NCBI GenBank assembly: GCA_018676385.1
Contig: JABHEX010000301.1
Coordinates: 1 to 24,587, forward strand
DNA from: Akkermansiaceae bacterium
GTDB lineage: Bacteria > Verrucomicrobiota > Verrucomicrobiia > Verrucomicrobiales > Akkermansiaceae
Direction: 5' to 3'
Length of the DNA: 24,587 bases
The position numbers and the translations under genes are program-made. Under the pieces are notes generated by a model. It searched no databases. It was not told the origin of the DNA and saw only the letters and a program-made list of their open reading frames with translations. How positions within the stretch are numbered: position 1 is the stretch's first letter; each line of letters begins with the position of its first letter. This document shows, piece by piece, positions 1-9,300 of the stretch.

Positions 1-501
1 AGCGGGAAGTCAAAGAATCTGATGGTTGGAAGCGCTAAGGCATGCATTGCGGATTTCGATCGTATTGAGAGGCATCTCTCAGAATCCAAATACGCGGTGA
101 TTCATTTCAACTTTGGACTCAACGACATCTTTCGCGGCAGGAAGGGAGCATGGCACAACCCGGTCGATCAATACGCCAAGGATTTGGAAAAGATCGTCAC
201 CCTGCTGAAAAAAAATGGAGCCAAGGTCATCTGGGCGAACACCACCCCGATACCGGATAACGACGACGTCCGGCCCAAGGGCGATGAACTCATCTACAAT
301 GCCGCTGCCGCCAAGGTCATGAATAAACACAACATCCCGATCAACGACCTGCACAGTATGGTGACCCGGTGGAATGGATACGACGCATGGAAAAAAGGCA
401 ATGACGTCCATTTCCCTGGCGCCGTTTACACGAAACTTGCCGAGAACATAGCCGCAAAAATCACCGATGAGCTCGAGATCGCTGAAGACGCCGCCGAATA
501 G
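1..501 (+). CDS. SGNH/GDSL-family hydrolase, C-terminal part (5' end outside window)
   Basis: The frame is open from base 1, so this is the 3' part of a longer gene; the ATG at 22 is probably internal. The GLND motif at about residues 39-42 of the visible part matches the GxND block III of SGNH hydrolases. GNDVHFPG near the C-terminus matches block V, which supplies the catalytic Asp and His (DxxH). The nucleophile Ser (GDS block) would lie upstream of the window. The family covers esterases, carbohydrate acetylesterases and related lipases. Next to a GH2 glycosidase and a sulfatase, a carbohydrate deacetylase role is plausible but inferred. The family assignment is good; the substrate is unknown. 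Confidence 0.8.
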   Translation, partial: SGKSKNLMVGSAKACIADFDRIERHLSESKYAVIHFNFGLNDIFRGRKGAWHNPVDQYAKDLEKIVTLLKKNGAKVIWANTTPIPDNDDVRPKGDELIYNAAAAKVMNKHNIPINDLHSMVTRWNGYDAWKKGNDVHFPGAVYTKLAENIAAKITDELEIAEDAAE

Positions 502-887
502 CAATACTCTATCGGAATATCCAGAGACTCGGGAAAAACCAGAGCACCGGATTAGTGGAATACTCAATGCAGCTCCTCAGCTGTAAACGCTACCTGTCGG
601 TCTCTAAAACAGAATCGCGGCGAGCTTTTCCTTGGAACCTGTGCCCCGCTCAAATTTTACAAGAGGCAAGAGTTAGGCCAAATCGGGTTTTGAGTAAAAA
701 ATATTACTTTATCCCTCCGGCTAAAACTACATTCAGCTCTTGTAAATTTGAAAGATCAAGCAGAGCAGATACTTCACTGTGTCGTCGCAAAAAAAATATT
801 GGGTCGATCTGTTTGACCAACTTCCTATAGTTGATTTACCTTCCAGATCACATCTGCCACCAACCGATCCATCAATATAAATTACGC
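502..887. other. Intergenic stretch upstream of the GH2 gene
   Basis: No convincing gene lies in this stretch. The open frames here (555-830 plus, 733-990 minus) have no recognisable domain and unconvincing composition. The stretch must hold the 3' untranslated end of the SGNH gene and the promoter of the glycosidase, but I see no clear hairpin terminator or consensus promoter. Confidence 0.5.
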
Positions 888-3398
888 ATGAAAGTTCCAC
901 CCGCCCTTCATTTAGCCTTGTTGTTACCCTTACTCGTTTTCTGCTCCATCTATTCTCATGTAGCCGCAGAATCCGCTGGCTCCCCACCACGCGTGCGCGA
1001 GTGCTTCGATGCTGATTGGTTGTTTCTTAAACACGACGCAAAAGGGGCTGAGGCAATGGACTACGATCACTCGACATGGAGAAAACTCAACCTGCCGCAC
1101 GACTGGAGTATTGAAGGACCCTTTGATGCAAATAACGCCAGCAAGGCACAAGGAGGATATCTCCCATGCGGCATCGGCTGGTATCGAAAAGTCTTCAAAA
1201 CGCCCGCAGGTGCCAGCGGGAAAAAAGTCTTCGTCGAGTTCGACGGCATCTACATGAACGGAGAGGTCTGGATCAATGGCCACCGGCTCGGTAAGCGACC
1301 CTACGGATACACCGGTGTACAATATGATCTGACTCCACACCTCGACCCCAATGGCGACAACATCCTCTCCGTGCGTGTCGACAACTCACTCCAGCAATCG
1401 ACACGCTGGTACACCGGGTCAGGCATCTATCGGCACGTCTGGCTCACCATCACGGACAAATTACACGTTGGTCACTGGGGCACCCAGATCAGCACTCCTG
1501 AAATTACTCCCGAGCGCGCCAAGGTCGCAATCCGCACAACCATTCGTAACGAATACAAACAGGAAAAATCAATCCACGTCATCCAGTCCGTCATCGACTC
1601 CGAGGGGTCAAAAGTCGCTTCACAAGGTGACAAACTGAATCTGGCCGCAGGAAAAGAACAAATAATCAACCAGCAGTTCAGCGTCGCTAACCCAGCGCTT
1701 TGGTCACCCGACTCGCCGAACATGTACACCGTTGTTACCGAGCTGCGCGATGGCAACACGATCATCGACCGCTATGAAAGCCCGCTCGGATTCCGCACCA
1801 TCGTCATCGATGCCAAGCAAGGTCTGATTGTGAATGGTAAAAACACCATCATGAAAGGGGTGTGTAACCACCATGACCTTGGTCCACTCGGTGCCGCCCT
1901 CTGGGACCAGGCACTTGAAAGACGCCTACGCATGCTTAAGGAGATGGGCTGCAACGCAATCCGCACCGCGCATAACCCATCATGCCCCGAGCTTCTCGAC
2001 TTCTGCAACCGGATAGGATTCCTTGTGATCAACGAAACCTTCGACGAATGGCGACGCGGGTGGTTCTTTGAGGATGGCACTCTCGTTTCCAGCAAGAACA
2101 ACAAGGGAAAAGCATCCAAAGGCTATCACCTCTACTTCGATGAGTGGGCGGAAAAAGACCTCATCGATCACATTCGCCGGGATCGCAACAATCCCTGCAT
2201 AGTGATGTGGAGCGTTGGCAACGAGGTCCCTGAAGCACAGAAACACGGTGAGCTCGAAACCGTTAAATGGCTACAAGACCTCTGCCACAAACACGACCCT
2301 ACACGGCTCGTCACCGTGGGCTGCAATTTCACCATCGGTGCGAATAAAACCGGCTTCCTCCAGCTTCTCGATGTCGTCGGTTACAATGGTGGCGGCGACT
2401 CTTGCTACGAGTATGAGAACGACAAAAAGAAATTCCCCGACCGGCTGATGTATGCCTCCGAAGTGCCTCACACCTTGCAGACCCGTGGCGAATACCGGAC
2501 AAACGGAAAGTTCCGTATCAGAAAATACCAACCCACCCCGCTCGTTGAGAACGAGGTATTTCCCGAAACAAACCCATGGTATGAATCATCCTATGACAAC
2601 GCAGGTGTTAGAATTACTGGCCGAGACTCTTGGCGACTCACCAAAAACCTCCCCTACTTCTTCGGTGAATTCCGCTGGACTGGATTCGACTACATCGGCG
2701 AGTCCGGCGGCTGGCCGCGCGTGATTGGAAATTTCGGTATCATCGACATATGTAACTTCCCAAAAGATACTTACTATTTCTACCAGAGCCAGTGGACGGA
2801 TAAGCCAATGGTTCACATGCTGCCTCACTGGACGATGCCCGGCAAGGAGGGCACCATCGTCCCCGTCTGGTGCTACACCAACTGCGATAGCGTGGAGCTT
2901 TTCCTCAATGGAAAATCACTGGGCGTTAAAACCTTCACCAAGGAACACGACATGCACATGCAGTGGCTCGTCCCCTATGCCCCGGGAGAGCTGAAAGCTG
3001 TGGCAACCAAAGACGGCAAAGTAGTCGCCACCACAACGAAACGCACCGCCGGCCCCGTTGCTCAAATTTCTCTCGATGCTGATAAAACCGTCTTCAACCT
3101 CAAGGGCAAAGACCTCTCATACATCACCGTGCGGCTTCAAGATAAAGATGGCAATTTCTGCCCGAAAGCAAACAACTGGATGTCATTCAATGTCAAAGGA
3201 CCCGGCCGTATCATCGCGACCGGTAATGGCGATCCGCTCAGCCACGAAAGCTTCCAGTCGCGCTCTGTTAGATCCTTCAACGGTATGGCACTGGCAATCA
3301 TCGCCCCCACCGGTGAGGAAGGTGAGATCACAGTCACTGCGCGTCCTGTTTTACGGACATGGGGCAAACCAGTCGAGGTGACTATTTCCGCTAAATAA
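888..3398 (+). CDS. Secreted glycoside hydrolase family 2 enzyme (beta-galactosidase-like)
   Basis: The start chosen is the ATG at 888, because it opens directly on a signal peptide (residues about 1-28, ending near HVAAE). The open frame runs back to 831 but adds 19 unrelated residues. In order there is an N-terminal jelly-roll sugar-binding domain (about 40-210), an immunoglobulin-like domain (about 215-325), a TIM barrel (about 330-600), a DUF4982-like segment with VELFLNGKSLG, and a final Ig-like domain. WSVGNE gives the acid/base E446, and E525 in the YASEV segment is the expected nucleophile. The length of 836 residues is normal for GH2. The enzyme probably removes terminal beta-linked galactose or a related sugar outside the cytoplasm. 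The exact substrate is unknown; the nearby sulfatase suggests a sulfated glycan. Confidence 0.9.
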   Translation: MKVPPALHLALLLPLLVFCSIYSHVAAESAGSPPRVRECFDADWLFLKHDAKGAEAMDYDHSTWRKLNLPHDWSIEGPFDANNASKAQGGYLPCGIGWYRKVFKTPAGASGKKVFVEFDGIYMNGEVWINGHRLGKRPYGYTGVQYDLTPHLDPNGDNILSVRVDNSLQQSTRWYTGSGIYRHVWLTITDKLHVGHWGTQISTPEITPERAKVAIRTTIRNEYKQEKSIHVIQSVIDSEGSKVASQGDKLNLAAGKEQIINQQFSVANPALWSPDSPNMYTVVTELRDGNTIIDRYESPLGFRTIVIDAKQGLIVNGKNTIMKGVCNHHDLGPLGAALWDQALERRLRMLKEMGCNAIRTAHNPSCPELLDFCNRIGFLVINETFDEWRRGWFFEDGTLVSSKNNKGKASKGYHLYFDEWAEKDLIDHIRRDRNNPCIVMWSVGNEVPEAQKHGELETVKWLQDLCHKHDPTRLVTVGCNFTIGANKTGFLQLLDVVGYNGGGDSCYEYENDKKKFPDRLMYASEVPHTLQTRGEYRTNGKFRIRKYQPTPLVENEVFPETNPWYESSYDNAGVRITGRDSWRLTKNLPYFFGEFRWTGFDYIGESGGWPRVIGNFGIIDICNFPKDTYYFYQSQWTDKPMVHMLPHWTMPGKEGTIVPVWCYTNCDSVELFLNGKSLGVKTFTKEHDMHMQWLVPYAPGELKAVATKDGKVVATTTKRTAGPVAQISLDADKTVFNLKGKDLSYITVRLQDKDGNFCPKANNWMSFNVKGPGRIIATGNGDPLSHESFQSRSVRSFNGMALAIIAPTGEEGEITVTARPVLRTWGKPVEVTISAK

Positions 3399-3475
3399 TT
3401 TTGCCTATCACAATAATTCAACAACGGTATTGAAGATACTTGTTTAGCGACATCTTTTAGTAGAAGTTCCAATCC

Positions 3476-4168
3476 ATGAAGCCCTACGTGAAACTCGGTG
3501 AATCCACCATGTCCGACGGCACCGTTTTTTCACTGCACAAACATGATGGAAAGTTTTACCTCAAGTACAATGGCTTCGAGCTAATGAGCACAGCGCTCAC
3601 CTTCTCCGAGGAAATGCTTGCTGAAGTCGGTTGCAAAAAACTCTATGAGGGCAAATCTACAAGACCTAAACACCCAAAAATTCTGATCGGCGGACTAGGG
3701 CTCGGGTTTACCCTAAAACGCACACTGGAGCTGGTCGGTAAACCGGCAACAGTCGAAGTTGCCGAGCTCATGCCACCGCTGATCGAGTGGAACCGGACAT
3801 TTCTTGTCGAGCACAACGGACCGTTGTTAGAAGACCCACGTACTAAAATCACCCAGGGCGATCTGTTTGATATCATTTCCAGCAAAAACAAAGGCAGCTA
3901 TGATGCGCTTCTGCTCGATATCGACAACACACCGGACGACCTAATTACCGCCGGAAATTCACGTTTGTATTCTCCCGGTTTCCTAGCAAAAATTCGTAGC
4001 GCCCTAACACCGGACGGCTGCGTCGCATACTGGCTCTCCGAACCTGCGCCAAAATTTAAGAAATGTCTGATTAAAGCTGGCTTTCACGTCGAAGCATATG
4101 CAGCCAAATCGCACGAGAAATCAAAACGCGCCAGGCACTGCATCTACATGGCTACCCGTAGCCGCTGA
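3476..4168 (+). CDS. Spermidine synthase-like SAM-type methyltransferase-fold protein
   Basis: This is a 230-residue Rossmann-fold protein of the spermidine synthase/class I methyltransferase superfamily. GGLGLGFT at about 72-79 is the nucleotide-binding glycine loop and VAEL ends at the acidic E97 expected after strand 2. A GD at 128-129 and LLLDID at about 145-150 follow in the usual order. The protein is shorter than true spermidine synthases and lacks a clear N-terminal beta domain. Related proteins are often annotated as spermidine synthases without proof. It sits 11 bp before the sulfatase and 77 bp after GH2, so it is probably co-transcribed. Its role in that context is not apparent. 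Confidence 0.72.
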   Translation: MKPYVKLGESTMSDGTVFSLHKHDGKFYLKYNGFELMSTALTFSEEMLAEVGCKKLYEGKSTRPKHPKILIGGLGLGFTLKRTLELVGKPATVEVAELMPPLIEWNRTFLVEHNGPLLEDPRTKITQGDLFDIISSKNKGSYDALLLDIDNTPDDLITAGNSRLYSPGFLAKIRSALTPDGCVAYWLSEPAPKFKKCLIKAGFHVEAYAAKSHEKSKRARHCIYMATRSR

Positions 4169-4179
4169 CTCAATCATAA

Positions 4180-5817
4180 ATGATCCTCATCAGTATGATA
4201 ACTCATCGTAGATTCGGAATTGTCACCTTGGGTTTCCTAATCGCCTGTGTCTTTGCTGTCCCTTTTTGCTCCGTCTCTGCATCCGCAGCACCAAAATATC
4301 CTAACATCATTATCATCTACGCCGATGATCTAGGATATGGAGACCTGTCATGCTACAATCCAAAAGCCGCTTACAAAACACCTCGGCTCGATAAAATGGC
4401 CGCCGAGGGAATTCGTTTCACAGATGCCCATAGCCCCTCCACCATCTGCTCACCCTCTCGATACGGTCTATTCTCTGGACAACAAATTTATCGATCTACT
4501 GGTCGCGGCGGCGGCGCATTTGAAGGCCCTGGCGGCCCAAGCTACCTAAAACCCGGCACCCTCACGCTGGGTGACATGCTCAAGGAAAAAGGCTACCGGA
4601 CAGGTGTCTTTGGCAAGTGGCACGTCGGACTTACTTGGCGCGATAAAAACGGCAAACGGCTCAGCGGCGGATTCAAAAACTCCCTGCTTATCGACTACGA
4701 AAAAAGCACACCTCTCGTCGATGGCCCGAATGCGCGTGGCTTCGATGAATCATTTGTCACACCAAACTGCCCCACCACCGATCCTCTCTACATCTACATC
4801 GAAAACGGGATGGTTTCCATCCCGGCCAGTGAGCGCCATAACCCAAAGGATCTTCCCAATCTCGGAGGTAAATGGAGGTGGGATAACGATGCCGGCTGGA
4901 TGTCACCCGGCTATAAATTTATGAAAGCAGATCTCCTCTTTTACGAGAGGACACGTGGGTTCATCACCGATCACCGCAAGAAGACTCCGGAAAAACCATT
5001 CTTCGCAGTGTTTTCTACCCAGATCGCACACGCCCCAGTTCTCCCAGCCCCCGAGTTTAACGGTGCCACAAAAGCTGGCCCTCGAGGCGACTTTGTTCAC
5101 CAACTCGATGTGCTCGTTGGTCGCATAATCGATCTAGTCACCGAGCTTGGTATTGACGATGAAACCATCATCTTTTTCAACTCAGACAACGGCGCCGAGA
5201 CCGTCCACACCGACCTAATGAGGCAAGACCACCATCACGATCCATCGGGAGGATGGCGCGGCGTTAAACGAGACGGCTGGGAAGGTGGACACCGCGTCCC
5301 GTTCATCGCAAGGTGGCCAAGAAAAATTCCCGCCGGTCAGGTGTCCAACCAAATGACCAACACCACCGACATCTTTGCAACACTGGCGTCCATCACCGGA
5401 TACACACTGCCCGACAACGCCGCAACAGATAGCTTCGATATGCTCCCCGCAATGATCGGCACCCAAGATCCAAAAGTTTCTATCCGACCACACCTCCTAA
5501 CACAAAGTTTTCGCGGTGAGTTTCAAATTCGTTTACACAATTGGAAATACCTCGACCACAAAGGATCCGGAGGTAACAGTTACGAAAAAGGTATTCTAAA
5601 AAAATACGCCGTCGAGGAGACCGCACCCGATGCACCGGGACAGCTCTATAACCTAACAACCGATGCCGGCGAAACCACCAACCTGTTTTTCAAAGAATCC
5701 GACAAGCGCGTGCAGCTTCAAACACTACTCAACAATCTCAAGGAAAGTGGCCGCAGCGCACCCAAGAACCGTAAGCCCATCGGCATCGAAAACATCCCCA
5801 CCATCCCCAATAAATAG
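4180..5817 (+). CDS. Exported S1-family sulfatase (formylglycine type)
   Basis: A type I sulfatase of about 545 residues with an N-terminal signal peptide ending near SASA (residue 36). The start could be the ATG at 4180 or the one at 4195, which gives a tidier signal peptide. CSPSR at residue 90 is the C-x-P-x-R sulfatase signature whose Cys is converted to formylglycine. DD at 49-50 and the DN at 336-337 (FNSDNG) are the metal-binding acidic residues. The enzyme should hydrolyse sulfate esters on a carbohydrate in the periplasm or outside the cell. Activity needs a formylglycine-generating enzyme or anSME, neither of which is in this window. It lies in a probable operon with the GH2 enzyme and the downstream oxidoreductase. 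Confidence 0.93.
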   Translation: MILISMITHRRFGIVTLGFLIACVFAVPFCSVSASAAPKYPNIIIIYADDLGYGDLSCYNPKAAYKTPRLDKMAAEGIRFTDAHSPSTICSPSRYGLFSGQQIYRSTGRGGGAFEGPGGPSYLKPGTLTLGDMLKEKGYRTGVFGKWHVGLTWRDKNGKRLSGGFKNSLLIDYEKSTPLVDGPNARGFDESFVTPNCPTTDPLYIYIENGMVSIPASERHNPKDLPNLGGKWRWDNDAGWMSPGYKFMKADLLFYERTRGFITDHRKKTPEKPFFAVFSTQIAHAPVLPAPEFNGATKAGPRGDFVHQLDVLVGRIIDLVTELGIDDETIIFFNSDNGAETVHTDLMRQDHHHDPSGGWRGVKRDGWEGGHRVPFIARWPRKIPAGQVSNQMTNTTDIFATLASITGYTLPDNAATDSFDMLPAMIGTQDPKVSIRPHLLTQSFRGEFQIRLHNWKYLDHKGSGGNSYEKGILKKYAVEETAPDAPGQLYNLTTDAGETTNLFFKESDKRVQLQTLLNNLKESGRSAPKNRKPIGIENIPTIPNK

Positions 5818-5895
5818 AATCACCCAAAAAGTTCACTGCAAGCTTGCACACCCCCATCACGTATTTCTATCATCAAAACACAACATGATCTTCCT

Positions 5896-7269
5896 ATGAA
5901 CAACCAAGTAAATCGCAGAAAATTTATCACCCAACTCGGCCTTGCTGGCGCCTCCACCCTCGGGTTTCCGTCAATCGTTCGCGGTCAAAACCTTAACAGC
6001 AAATTACAGGTCGGCTTCGTCGCCACAGGAGGCAGGGCAAAAATACACCTTAAAAGATCTCATGATCATGGGCTGCAGTGCGTCGCATTCGCAGAAATTG
6101 ACAAGCGTGCCTGGAATAATGCCACCGAACTCAACGGCTGGGAACAAGCCGCCAGCTACTCCGATTGGCGAGAAATGTTCCAAAAACACGGTAAAGAACT
6201 CGATGTCGTCTTTGTTTCCACCCCAGACCACACCCACTACGCCCCATCCATGACTGCCGTCTCCATGGGTATCCATTGCTACACTGAAAAACCCCTCACA
6301 TGGTCTGTCAAGGAAGCCCAAATGCTCACCGCAGCCTACAAAGCTAACCCGAAAGTAGTGACGCAGATGGGTAACCAAGGTCACGCCGGCGCAGGTTGGC
6401 GCATGGTTTACGATTATTACAAAGCCGGTGCCATCGGTGATATCAAAGAGCTCCACACCTGGACCAATCGTCCTGTCTGGCCACAGGGTGGCGGACGCCC
6501 CGCGGGTAGCGATCCTGTACCACCTGAAGTCAATTGGGACGCCTGGGTCGGGCCTGCGCCCATGCGCCCCTACAAGGAAAAAGCATATCACCGATTCAAT
6601 TGGCGTGGTGTCGTAGATTTCGGATCCGGTGCCCTCGGTGACATGGCGTGCCACACCACCGATGGTATCTATATTCTCACAGAGCCTGGATATGCAGAAT
6701 CAAGCGAACCTATCTTTATGACCGAACCCGTAGGTGATCAATTCCCTGCTGGTATGATCGTCAAAGCGACATACCGTGCCACCGAAAAACGCCCAGGATT
6801 CGACACATTCTGGTACGAGGGTAAGGACAAAGACGGAAACCCTAACATGCCGGAAACCCCAGAAGAACTCAAGGTCGATAAACGAGAGTTGCCAAAAACA
6901 GGCAACCTAATCGTTGGCACCAAAGGTAAGTTACTCGTCCAAGGCGACTACTGGAACAGCCCGCGCCTCATACCAGAAACTAAGCGCCGCGAGTTCGGTA
7001 AACCAAAAGAGCTTCTCGCCCGGTCACCTGGTCATCACGAAGAATTCTTTATGGCGTGTCGCGGTGAAAAACCACGTGAGTTTAGCCAATCAAACTTCGG
7101 ATACGCAGGCCCCATGACCGCAAACATCCAGCTCGGCAATCTTAGCACACGCGCAGGCAAAAAGCTCGTGCTCAACAAGGAAGGCGTCATCATCAACGAT
7201 CCCGCTATCAACAAACTCGCATCACGCGAGCCGCGCGACGGCTGGGGACCACTGGTAACAAAGATCTAA
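5896..7269 (+). CDS. Tat-exported Gfo/Idh/MocA-family oxidoreductase
   Basis: 457 residues, opening with a twin-arginine signal (NRRKFITQLGLAG, residues about 6-18), so it is probably exported folded with its cofactor. A Rossmann fold follows, with VGFVATGG near residue 39, STPDHTH at 108-114 and the family signature EKP at 131-133. The C-terminal two-thirds is the mixed alpha/beta substrate domain. The family oxidises or reduces sugars and polyols with NAD(P), and some members act as glycoside hydrolases through a redox mechanism. It sits 78 bp after the sulfatase on the same strand, so co-transcription is likely. The specific substrate cannot be read from the sequence. Confidence 0.9.
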   Translation: MNNQVNRRKFITQLGLAGASTLGFPSIVRGQNLNSKLQVGFVATGGRAKIHLKRSHDHGLQCVAFAEIDKRAWNNATELNGWEQAASYSDWREMFQKHGKELDVVFVSTPDHTHYAPSMTAVSMGIHCYTEKPLTWSVKEAQMLTAAYKANPKVVTQMGNQGHAGAGWRMVYDYYKAGAIGDIKELHTWTNRPVWPQGGGRPAGSDPVPPEVNWDAWVGPAPMRPYKEKAYHRFNWRGVVDFGSGALGDMACHTTDGIYILTEPGYAESSEPIFMTEPVGDQFPAGMIVKATYRATEKRPGFDTFWYEGKDKDGNPNMPETPEELKVDKRELPKTGNLIVGTKGKLLVQGDYWNSPRLIPETKRREFGKPKELLARSPGHHEEFFMACRGEKPREFSQSNFGYAGPMTANIQLGNLSTRAGKKLVLNKEGVIINDPAINKLASREPRDGWGPLVTKI

Positions 7270-7310
7270 TTTATCCATTCACACTCTATCTACATCACAG
7301 ATGTACTAAC

Positions 7311-7341
7311 AAAGGGACGGCCTCGTAAGCCGTCCCTTTTT
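7311..7341. terminator. Intrinsic terminator between convergent oxidoreductase genes
   Basis: An 11-bp perfect stem (AAAGGGACGGC at 7311-7321 pairing with GCCGTCCCTTT at 7329-7339) has a 7-nt loop. T residues follow the stem on the plus strand and A residues precede it, so it can work in both directions. It lies 41 bp after the stop of the plus-strand gene and 60 bp beyond the end of the minus-strand gene. A second short inverted repeat (GGTCG and CGACC, about 7350-7366) may help termination of the minus-strand transcript. Confidence 0.88.
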
Positions 7342-7401
7342 AGTTAGATGGTCGATTCAACGACCAACTACCTTATTTCTAATTCGTGATTTTAATAGAA
7401 A

Positions 7402-8805
7402 TTACACCTTATAATACTGCTCCCACCCCTTCCGTGGAGCAGGATCTAACAATGCATTCGCTGCCTTGTTATTGGTAATTGTCTTCGAGCTACCATCAAA
7501 CTTCAGCTCACCGCCAAAACGCTGCGCGAGCACCCCAATGGTGAACACTTGGGTAAGCATACCAGAAACAGCAAATGGAGAACGAGTTTCCTCTTCACCT
7601 TTGCATGCCAGTAAGAAGTTTGCGTAATGATGTGAATTCTTTCCTGGAAACTTTGGTAGCGACTCACGCATCGCCATGAATTTCTCACGTGATGTGATCC
7701 GCAGTGGCGAGCTATGTGAACCACCTTGGAAAGCAATATCCTTACCATATAAAACCTTCCCTGGGCTCTTCAGTAGCTTATCTTTACCATCGGTGGTGTA
7801 CTTACCTTCAAGCACAGGAACATTACCGGTACCGTCATACCAATCAACAACACACGCAGGAAGTCCCGGGCCCCGCTTCGCAAATTCAAACTTGATCGTC
7901 GTTTCCTCTGGATAAACCAAATCACTTTTGTTGACACCCTTACGCATTACAGCCGTAACCGTGTGAGGCAGACCGAGCTTAAGAAAACGATGTGCGGTAT
8001 CGAGGATGTGTGGCCCCCAATCTCCAAAGCACCCACTACCATAGTTGTACCAAGAACGCCACTCCTGCGGATGCAGACGCTTAGAAAATGGATGCACGTG
8101 ATTAGCACTATCAATCCACTGCTCCCAATTAATGTCCTCCGGCATCTCGTCCTTAGGGTATTCACTCACCACTTTACCCCAACCGTGCCAGCGGCGCGGC
8201 TTGTTCATGTGGGCTGCAACGCGTGTGATATCTTTCATCACATTGCCTTCTGACCACGCCTTGAATTGAAAATAGTTTGCGCCAGAGTGTCCCTGATTAC
8301 CCATCTGAGTGGCAAGTTTTGGATTATTTGCTGCCATGTCCATGAGCCGCTGTGCCTGCCCGAATGTGTGCGTGAGCGGTTTTTCAGTATAAACATGCTT
8401 CCCAAGTGTCATCGCATGCATCGTCGCCGCGAAATGCGCATGATCTGGCGTCGACACAATCACCGCGTCAATCTCATCTGCCATTGCATCAAACATTTTT
8501 CGGAAATCCGTGAATCTCTTTGCTTTCGGAAATTTTTTCAGCGCTCCCTGAGTATGCCTGCCTTTGAGATCAATGTCACAAAGCGCCACAATATTACAAT
8601 GGCCTGAGCTGTGAAGCATCTGGATGTTACCAGCCCCTTTGTTGCCAATACCAATGCATGCCACGTTAACTTTACCGCTCGGCGCATTTCCATTCGATGA
8701 ATTCTGACCCAATACAAAATTGGCAGGCAAAATGGTTAGGCCACCAAAGATAGCAGATTTTTTGATAAAACTGCGCCGGGTCTCTTGAGATGATGAATGA
8801 TTCAT
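7402..8805 (-). CDS. Tat-exported Gfo/Idh/MocA-family oxidoreductase
   Basis: 467 residues. The N-terminus carries a twin-arginine signal (TRRSFIKKS, residues about 9-17). GIGNKGAGN at about 52-60 is the dinucleotide-binding loop, STPDHAH at 118-124 and EKP at 141-143 are family signatures, and TQMGNQGHSG appears as in the neighbouring paralogue. It is convergent with the other oxidoreductase and shares a terminator with it, so it has its own promoter upstream of 8805. The two proteins share the overall plan and the MGNQGH segment but differ in the Rossmann glycine loop (GIGNKG here, ATGGRA there). That suggests old paralogues rather than a recent duplication. Substrate unknown. Confidence 0.9.
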   Translation of the reverse strand: MNHSSSQETRRSFIKKSAIFGGLTILPANFVLGQNSSNGNAPSGKVNVACIGIGNKGAGNIQMLHSSGHCNIVALCDIDLKGRHTQGALKKFPKAKRFTDFRKMFDAMADEIDAVIVSTPDHAHFAATMHAMTLGKHVYTEKPLTHTFGQAQRLMDMAANNPKLATQMGNQGHSGANYFQFKAWSEGNVMKDITRVAAHMNKPRRWHGWGKVVSEYPKDEMPEDINWEQWIDSANHVHPFSKRLHPQEWRSWYNYGSGCFGDWGPHILDTAHRFLKLGLPHTVTAVMRKGVNKSDLVYPEETTIKFEFAKRGPGLPACVVDWYDGTGNVPVLEGKYTTDGKDKLLKSPGKVLYGKDIAFQGGSHSSPLRITSREKFMAMRESLPKFPGKNSHHYANFLLACKGEEETRSPFAVSGMLTQVFTIGVLAQRFGGELKFDGSSKTITNNKAANALLDPAPRKGWEQYYKV

Positions 8806-8996
8806 AGTTATTGCTTATATAATAAATTCTTAGGCTATTCTTTCAAAGATTACCAACAATTGCAACACCCCCATTTCTCTTATTCCCCATCACATATTCC
8901 AACATTCCCGGTGATTCCTACCAGAAAGACTGGGCCAGGGAGTCAAAATCTTTACACCTGCTCAAACATCAATTTACATTTAAGGACCTATGAGCC

Positions 8997-9300
8997 CTAA
9001 AGCTCATCCAGCGGCTCTTCACAACACCCCCTAGCCTGTTCATTACATTTAGGTAATTCTCCGTCGCCTTAACATCGCCATACCCAAAAAAATTCTGCAG
9101 CGGTGACAGCGCAGTCACCATCATAAAGTTGCCTAACCCCAACAAAATGTTCCCCGAGTATCAGCTCTGGCTTTGTTAGAAGTAACGTCTTCCAATCCTT
9201 ACCAACCATACCACCACGGCCAATTACCTGCCCGTTCAGCTGTTCGATGTCGATTTTTTGTACCGTATATCAGCAAAGTAACCCCCCGAATCCCAGCCTC
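8997..9300 (-). pseudogene. intI: Decayed integron integrase (IntI, tyrosine recombinase) remnant
   Basis: No intact frame exists, but three minus-strand pieces align in order with IntI. (a) LLIYGT at 9260-9276 matches the LLYGTG box. (b) In another frame, KIDIEQLNGQVIGRGG then MVGKDWKTLLL then VRQLYDGD (about 9260 down to 9110) matches the catalytic-Lys hairpin and the following helix. (c) FFGYGDVKATENYLNVMNR (about 9093-9034) matches the LLGHxDVxTTxIYxHVxNR box. The C-terminus would read VKSPLDEL-stop if one base were restored at about 9013. The active-site Lys of GKG is Met, the LLGH His is Tyr, the HxxR segment and the first Arg box are missing, and the N-terminal domain is gone. The Tyr (9053-9055) remains. 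The orientation, divergent from the array, is the usual intI arrangement. Confidence 0.85.

Noticed and set aside
555..830. An open frame of 91 codons upstream of the GH2 gene.
   Set aside because: It has no domain and no start signal, and its Cys/Ser/Arg-rich content looks non-coding.
6004..6654. A minus-strand open frame of 216 codons.
   Set aside because: It is opposite the Tat-signal oxidoreductase and explained as a shadow of it.
9129..9180. GCCTAAC and GTTAGAA boxes resembling attC R'' and R'.
   Set aside because: They are about 45 bp apart, have no paired arms, and lie within the intI remnant, so they are chance matches.
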